DNA from: an uncultured Ruminococcus sp.
Lineage (GTDB): Bacteria > Bacillota > Clostridia > Oscillospirales > Acutalibacteraceae
Assembly: GCA_937892835.1 (NCBI GenBank)
Contig: CALBHM010000467.1
Location: 1-8,646 of the forward strand
Reading direction: 5' to 3'
DNA length: 8,646 nt
This document shows, piece by piece, positions 6,170 through 8,646 of the stretch (positions are counted from its first letter, which is position 1; the number at the start of each line of letters is the position of its first letter). A program made the position numbers and the translations under genes. The notes beneath the pieces were generated by a model, which was not told the DNA's origin, did not search any database, and saw nothing but the letters and a program-made list of their open reading frames with translations.

Positions 6170-7636
6170 TTACTTCTTTTCTTTAACGCTGTTAAGGCCG
6201 TAGTGCATGGCAAAGGTAATGTTGCGCCAATGTTCGGGATCTTCGGTTATGTCCGCACCGTCCGTTGACGGAGCGTGTTTGTCCGTTGTGTAATATTTTT
6301 CAAGCTCAAGGTCATAGTTGCCCTGCGCCTTTTGTTCTTCAATATATGCGTCACGCTTGACGTTAAAGGCGTGAAGCTTTTTCATATCCTGCGCCGTGTG
6401 AACGCACGACATCATGCTCCATATCGACCAGAATACGACCGAAATCAAAATGAGCCTGCGTGTGAGATTTTCGCTGAGCAGAATTCGGTAAACGAGGATT
6501 CCGACAGCTGTTATCGCATAGACATAAATGCCGAACCATGCCCTTGTCGGAAACTGGGGAGAGGCAACCATGACCGCTGCCGCACCGAATGCACCGAGCA
6601 GGGCGATTACTGCGATACCTGTCTTTTTGTTGCCGCTTTCACGGTCATATGTGTAAAGGATAATCGCACACACAACGAATGCTCCGACAAATACGGAAAG
6701 GAACAAAATCATATTCGCAGGAATGTTTACAAGCCTTGTTGCAATCGAGTTGCCGACCTCGTCGCCGATATCGACACGTCTTGAATTGCCGGGAGCGGAA
6801 ACCATGAAGAAAAATCCGCACAGTGCACCGATGAGACCTGTGACCGACCAAATCGGAAGATTTCTTTTGTGAACACGGCAGTAAATCATAAAAAGCACGG
6901 TAACGCCGATGAATGCTGCGCTTGTGTTTTCATTTGTTGCTCCTGCCGCAAGACAGGCGAGTGTCATAACTATTGTTTTAAGCCATGGAATTTTGTCGTC
7001 CTTACCATCGGCATAGAGTCTGAACGGAAGCAGAACGGCGAGCCTGAAAACCGAGCTCCAAAGATAATTTATGCTGCCTGTAAGCCACAGTGCCGTCTTG
7101 CCGAAATCCGGAAGAAACGTCCATGCCGCAAGGCAGATGAGCACGAAAAGAACGGCTTTGTGTTCTTTGCTTGTACCCTTGCAATGCTTGTAAATAAGAA
7201 GCATCAGCGCAACGTAAGCCGCCGAATTGAGCACATTAAAAACGCCTTTCGGAAGAATCAGAATGCCCTGAACGATTGCATGGATAAGAATTCGTCCGTT
7301 CATGACATTGTAGTGCGCTTTCATGGATTCAACGATATCGGAAATACTCTCAACCCTTTGATCTTTAATAGAAAGCAGGATAAAATCACCGATTCCGTTT
7401 TCGGAAAAAATATTGAAATAAATATAATCGTCATTGAGATACGGAGTGCAATAATTGAGAAAAAGCATGACGGCAAAAAGAATCACGCTGACAGCGGCTA
7501 TAACCGCAATGTTCAGCTTTTGTTTAGAGTTGATTTGATTGTCTGCACGGCAAAAAGCGGAATACAATTTGCCCGAAAAAGCCTTGCTTTTTGAAGCGGT
7601 TTTTTCGCAGAAAGCGTCAAAGCGATTTTCTTTCAT
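6170..7636 (-). CDS. Polytopic membrane protein, DUF6056-like
   Basis: A 488-aa integral membrane protein of unknown function. An N-terminal cytosol-like segment (1-40) precedes a first membrane helix (about 41-61). About ten further hydrophobic stretches follow, near 131-149, 160-173, 181-206, 218-233, 239-252, 262-281, 308-329, 340-358, 369-385 and 393-411. A polar C-terminal tail of about 75 residues (413-488) ends the protein. Conserved-looking polar motifs lie between helices: LNDDY (67-71), MNGR (112-115), WLTGSINYLW (184-193), GATNENTS (232-239), SAPGNSRR (280-287) and TRAWFG (364-369). This set fits the DUF6056 family as I remember it. The early acidic LNDDY pair after the first helix recalls GT-C type lipid-linked-sugar glycosyltransferases, but that is inference. 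The ATG at 7636 is chosen because GGAGGG (7643-7648) lies 6 bases upstream; the longer TTG frame would run into the promoter. It is the first gene of the run leading into metF. What it does beside methionine genes is unclear. Confidence 0.8.
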   Translation of the reverse strand: MKENRFDAFCEKTASKSKAFSGKLYSAFCRADNQINSKQKLNIAVIAAVSVILFAVMLFLNYCTPYLNDDYIYFNIFSENGIGDFILLSIKDQRVESISDIVESMKAHYNVMNGRILIHAIVQGILILPKGVFNVLNSAAYVALMLLIYKHCKGTSKEHKAVLFVLICLAAWTFLPDFGKTALWLTGSINYLWSSVFRLAVLLPFRLYADGKDDKIPWLKTIVMTLACLAAGATNENTSAAFIGVTVLFMIYCRVHKRNLPIWSVTGLIGALCGFFFMVSAPGNSRRVDIGDEVGNSIATRLVNIPANMILFLSVFVGAFVVCAIILYTYDRESGNKKTGIAVIALLGAFGAAAVMVASPQFPTRAWFGIYVYAITAVGILVYRILLSENLTRRLILISVVFWSIWSMMSCVHTAQDMKKLHAFNVKRDAYIEEQKAQGNYDLELEKYYTTDKHAPSTDGADITEDPEHWRNITFAMHYGLNSVKEKK

Positions 7637-7642
7637 CAATAT

Positions 7643-7648
7643 CCCTCC
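7643..7648 (-). promoter_or_regulatory. Ribosome binding site of the membrane protein gene
   Basis: On the minus strand this reads GGAGGG, 6 bases before the ATG at 7636. It rules against the alternative starts at 7654 (ATG) and 7690 (TTG, which falls in the -35 box). Confidence 0.75.
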
Positions 7649-7661
7649 GTTCATGGGAAAT

Positions 7662-7690
7662 ATTATAATACACGGACGAGAAAAAAACAA
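7662..7690 (-). promoter_or_regulatory. Predicted promoter of the membrane protein-metF-metH operon
   Basis: On the minus strand TTGTTT (7690-7685) is separated by exactly 17 bases from a consensus TATAAT (7667-7662). Transcription would start near 7654, leaving an untranslated leader of only about 18 nt. That is too short for a SAM riboswitch or T-box. The -10 lies in a perfect palindrome TATTATAATA (7661-7670), so a plus-strand TATAAT also exists, but it lacks a credible -35. Confidence 0.6.
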
Positions 7691-7720
7691 CCATTAATAA
7701 CGAACATTTCTTGACCGAGT

Positions 7721-7746
7721 GAATATTTCTGATAGTAGGAATATTT
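7721..7746. repeat. Direct repeat GAATATTT upstream of the ZIP gene
   Basis: GAATATTT occurs at 7721-7728 and 7739-7746, an 18-base period, within the 129-base divergent intergenic region. It lies 20 bases before the ZIP start codon and next to a possible -35 TTGACC (7711-7716) that has no good -10 partner. It could be an operator for a metal-responsive regulator, but it matches no consensus I know and may be chance in AT-rich DNA. Confidence 0.3.
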
Positions 7747-7765
7747 TGTGAAATCGGTGATTTAA

Positions 7766-8509
7766 ATGAACTATCTGACTGAAACAGTCGTCGGAATATT
7801 ACTGCCGTTTCTCGGGACAACAATCGGAGCGGCGGCGGTGTTTTTTATAAAAGGGAAGGCGAACCCACGTTTCCACCGGGCTATGCTCGGCTTTGCGGCA
7901 GGAGTTATGACGGCGGCCTCGGTATGGTCGCTTTTGATTCCGTCAATCGAAGCGGCAGGCTCATGGATTCCGGCCGTTACAGGTTTTCTTGTCGGAACGG
8001 CAGCAATGATGCTATTGGATGCGCTTGTGCCCGATTTTGATTTGAATACGGATAAAGAGCCGAAGCTCGGCGAAAACTTTATGCTTTTTGTTGCCGTGAC
8101 CCTGCACAATATACCCGAGGGTATGGCTGTCGGTGTGGCTTTTGCAGGCTTGATAAGCGGAATTATACCGCTATCGGAGGCGTTGACTCTTTCAATCGGC
8201 ATTGCCGTACAGAATTTCCCAGAGGGTACGATTATATCAGCTCCTTTGGTGACCGACGGAATGAGCAAAAAAAGAGCGTTCCTTTACGGCGTGATTTCGG
8301 GAGCTGTTGAGCCTGTAGCTTCGGTCTTGACAGTGCTTCTCACATGGCTTGTTGCGCCGATATTGCCGTATGTTCTCTCTTTTGCGGCAGGAGCCATGAT
8401 ATATGTCGTGTCGCACGAGCTGATCCCGGAGGCCAAAAGCCGAATCGGAACGGCAGGCACAGCGGTCGGATTTGCCATAATGATGCTATTGGACGTTGCA
8501 ATGGGTTAG
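7766..8509 (+). CDS. ZIP family divalent metal transporter (GufA type)
   Basis: A 247-aa inner-membrane protein with about eight hydrophobic helices, the usual size for bacterial ZIP transporters, which import zinc, iron or manganese. The metal-binding helix pair is clear: HNIPEG (114-119) and QNFPEG (149-154). They are followed by Glu182 in SGAVEP and by a late SHELIPE (216-222). These residues correspond to the two-metal centre described for the Bordetella BbZIP structure. His114, Glu118, Gln149 and Glu153 would form one site. Asn115, Glu118, Asn150, Glu153 and Glu182 would form the other. The 29-residue distance from Glu153 to Glu182 equals that in BbZIP as I recall it. The loop between helices 3 and 4 (about 90-104) is short and has no histidine cluster. 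The ATG at 7766 has a modest GGTGA five bases upstream. The gene is divergent from the methionine operon and is followed by a tRNA gene with its own promoter, so it is probably transcribed alone. I see no clear terminator after it, only AT-rich DNA at 8510-8540. Metal specificity cannot be read from the sequence. Confidence 0.92.
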   Translation: MNYLTETVVGILLPFLGTTIGAAAVFFIKGKANPRFHRAMLGFAAGVMTAASVWSLLIPSIEAAGSWIPAVTGFLVGTAAMMLLDALVPDFDLNTDKEPKLGENFMLFVAVTLHNIPEGMAVGVAFAGLISGIIPLSEALTLSIGIAVQNFPEGTIISAPLVTDGMSKKRAFLYGVISGAVEPVASVLTVLLTWLVAPILPYVLSFAAGAMIYVVSHELIPEAKSRIGTAGTAVGFAIMMLLDVAMG

Positions 8510-8545
8510 TTTTTCGGAATTTTTAAATTTTTTCTGCAAAACATA

Positions 8546-8574
8546 TTGACAAAACCCTTTTGCTGATGTATAAT
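8546..8574 (+). promoter_or_regulatory. Consensus promoter of the tRNA gene
   Basis: A perfect TTGACA (8546-8551), a 17-base spacer and a perfect TATAAT (8569-8574) predict initiation around 8581-8582, about 7 bases before the mature tRNA 5' end. A full-consensus promoter is typical of a strongly expressed stable RNA. Confidence 0.85.
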
Positions 8575-8588
8575 ATCAAACGTTCTTT

Positions 8589-8646
8589 AGCGGAATTGTG
8601 TAACGGTAGCACGACAGACTCTGACTCTGTTTGTTGGGGTTCGAAT
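8589..8646 (+). tRNA. tRNA-Gln (anticodon CUG), 3' end cut by the window
   Basis: The visible parts are the acceptor 5' strand AGCGGAA (8589-8595) and a D arm with stem GTG/CAC (8598-8600 with 8610-8612) and a GG-containing loop. The anticodon stem ACAGA/TCTGT (8614-8618 with 8626-8630) is fully paired around the loop CTCTGAC, which places CTG at 8621-8623 and reads Gln CAG codons. The variable region is TTGT, followed by the T stem 5' strand TGGGG (8635-8639) and T loop TTCGAAT (8640-8646). The 3' half of the T stem, the acceptor and any CCA lie beyond the window, so acceptor pairing cannot be checked. Other tRNAs may follow in a cluster. Confidence 0.9.

Noticed and set aside
6869..7594. 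A 241-codon Lys/Asn/Cys-rich frame on the plus strand opposite the membrane protein gene
   Set aside because: It is a reverse-complement reading of hydrophobic codons; the minus-strand frame has a ribosome binding site, a promoter and conserved membrane motifs.
7711..7740. ZIP promoter using TTGACC (7711) with GATAGT or TAGTAG as -10
   Set aside because: Spacing of 14-16 bases and poor -10 matches make this too weak to list as a promoter.
7771..8268. A 165-codon minus-strand frame rich in Ala, Pro, Ile and Ser
   Set aside because: It lies wholly opposite the ZIP transporter, which has clear metal-binding motifs, and has no initiation signals.
8510..8545. Possible terminator after the ZIP gene in the T/A-rich stretch
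   Set aside because: There are runs of T but no GC-containing stem; the AT-only self-complementarity is not convincing.
1..8646. CRISPR arrays, insertion sequences, toxin-antitoxin or phage genes
   Set aside because: No spaced repeats, transposase motifs, terminal inverted repeats or small paired genes were seen anywhere in the window.

Overview
The window looks like chromosomal DNA of an anaerobic Firmicute, most likely a class Clostridia (Oscillospiraceae/Ruminococcaceae-like) gut bacterium. This is inferred from the moderate GC content, strong AAGGAGG/GGAGGG-type ribosome binding sites, TTGACA/TATAAT promoters, an EF-G paralogue of the type common in Clostridia, and a methionine synthase split into two proteins. 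No mobile elements, CRISPR arrays or phage genes are visible.

Layout. (1) Positions 1-2211: a leader with a good sigma-A-type promoter, then a plus-strand gene for an EF-G-like translational GTPase (FusA2 type). It starts with TTG behind a perfect Shine-Dalgarno. Its G-domain motifs are divergent, yet its lysine codons are strongly biased in the way expected of a highly expressed gene. (2) About 2233-2260: a perfect 10-bp GC-rich hairpin between two convergent genes, serving as a probable bidirectional terminator. (3) Positions 7690 down to 2275, minus strand: a four-gene run. In order of transcription it holds a DUF6056-like polytopic membrane protein, MetF (5,10-methylenetetrahydrofolate reductase), a stand-alone methionine synthase reactivation domain, and a B12-dependent methionine synthase (MetH) without that domain. 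Gaps between genes are 25, 4 and about 14 bases, so co-transcription from the promoter at 7662-7690 is likely. (4) Positions 7766-8509, plus strand: a GufA-type ZIP metal transporter, divergent from the methionine operon. (5) Positions 8546-8646: a consensus promoter and the first 58 nt of a tRNA-Gln(CUG), cut by the window end.

How the genes work together. MetF makes 5-methyl-tetrahydrofolate. MetH passes that methyl group through cobalamin to homocysteine, giving methionine. The separate small protein carries the AdoMet-binding RxxPGY motif and should rescue MetH when its cobalamin is oxidised. The membrane protein at the head of the operon has no obvious link to methionine. The EF-G-like GTPase, ZIP transporter and tRNA are independent units.

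Most of the window is recognisable metabolism and translation. The most notable points are the degenerate GTPase motifs of the EF-G paralogue, the split methionine synthase, and the unexplained membrane gene leading the operon. I saw no clear evidence of a wholly undescribed system.
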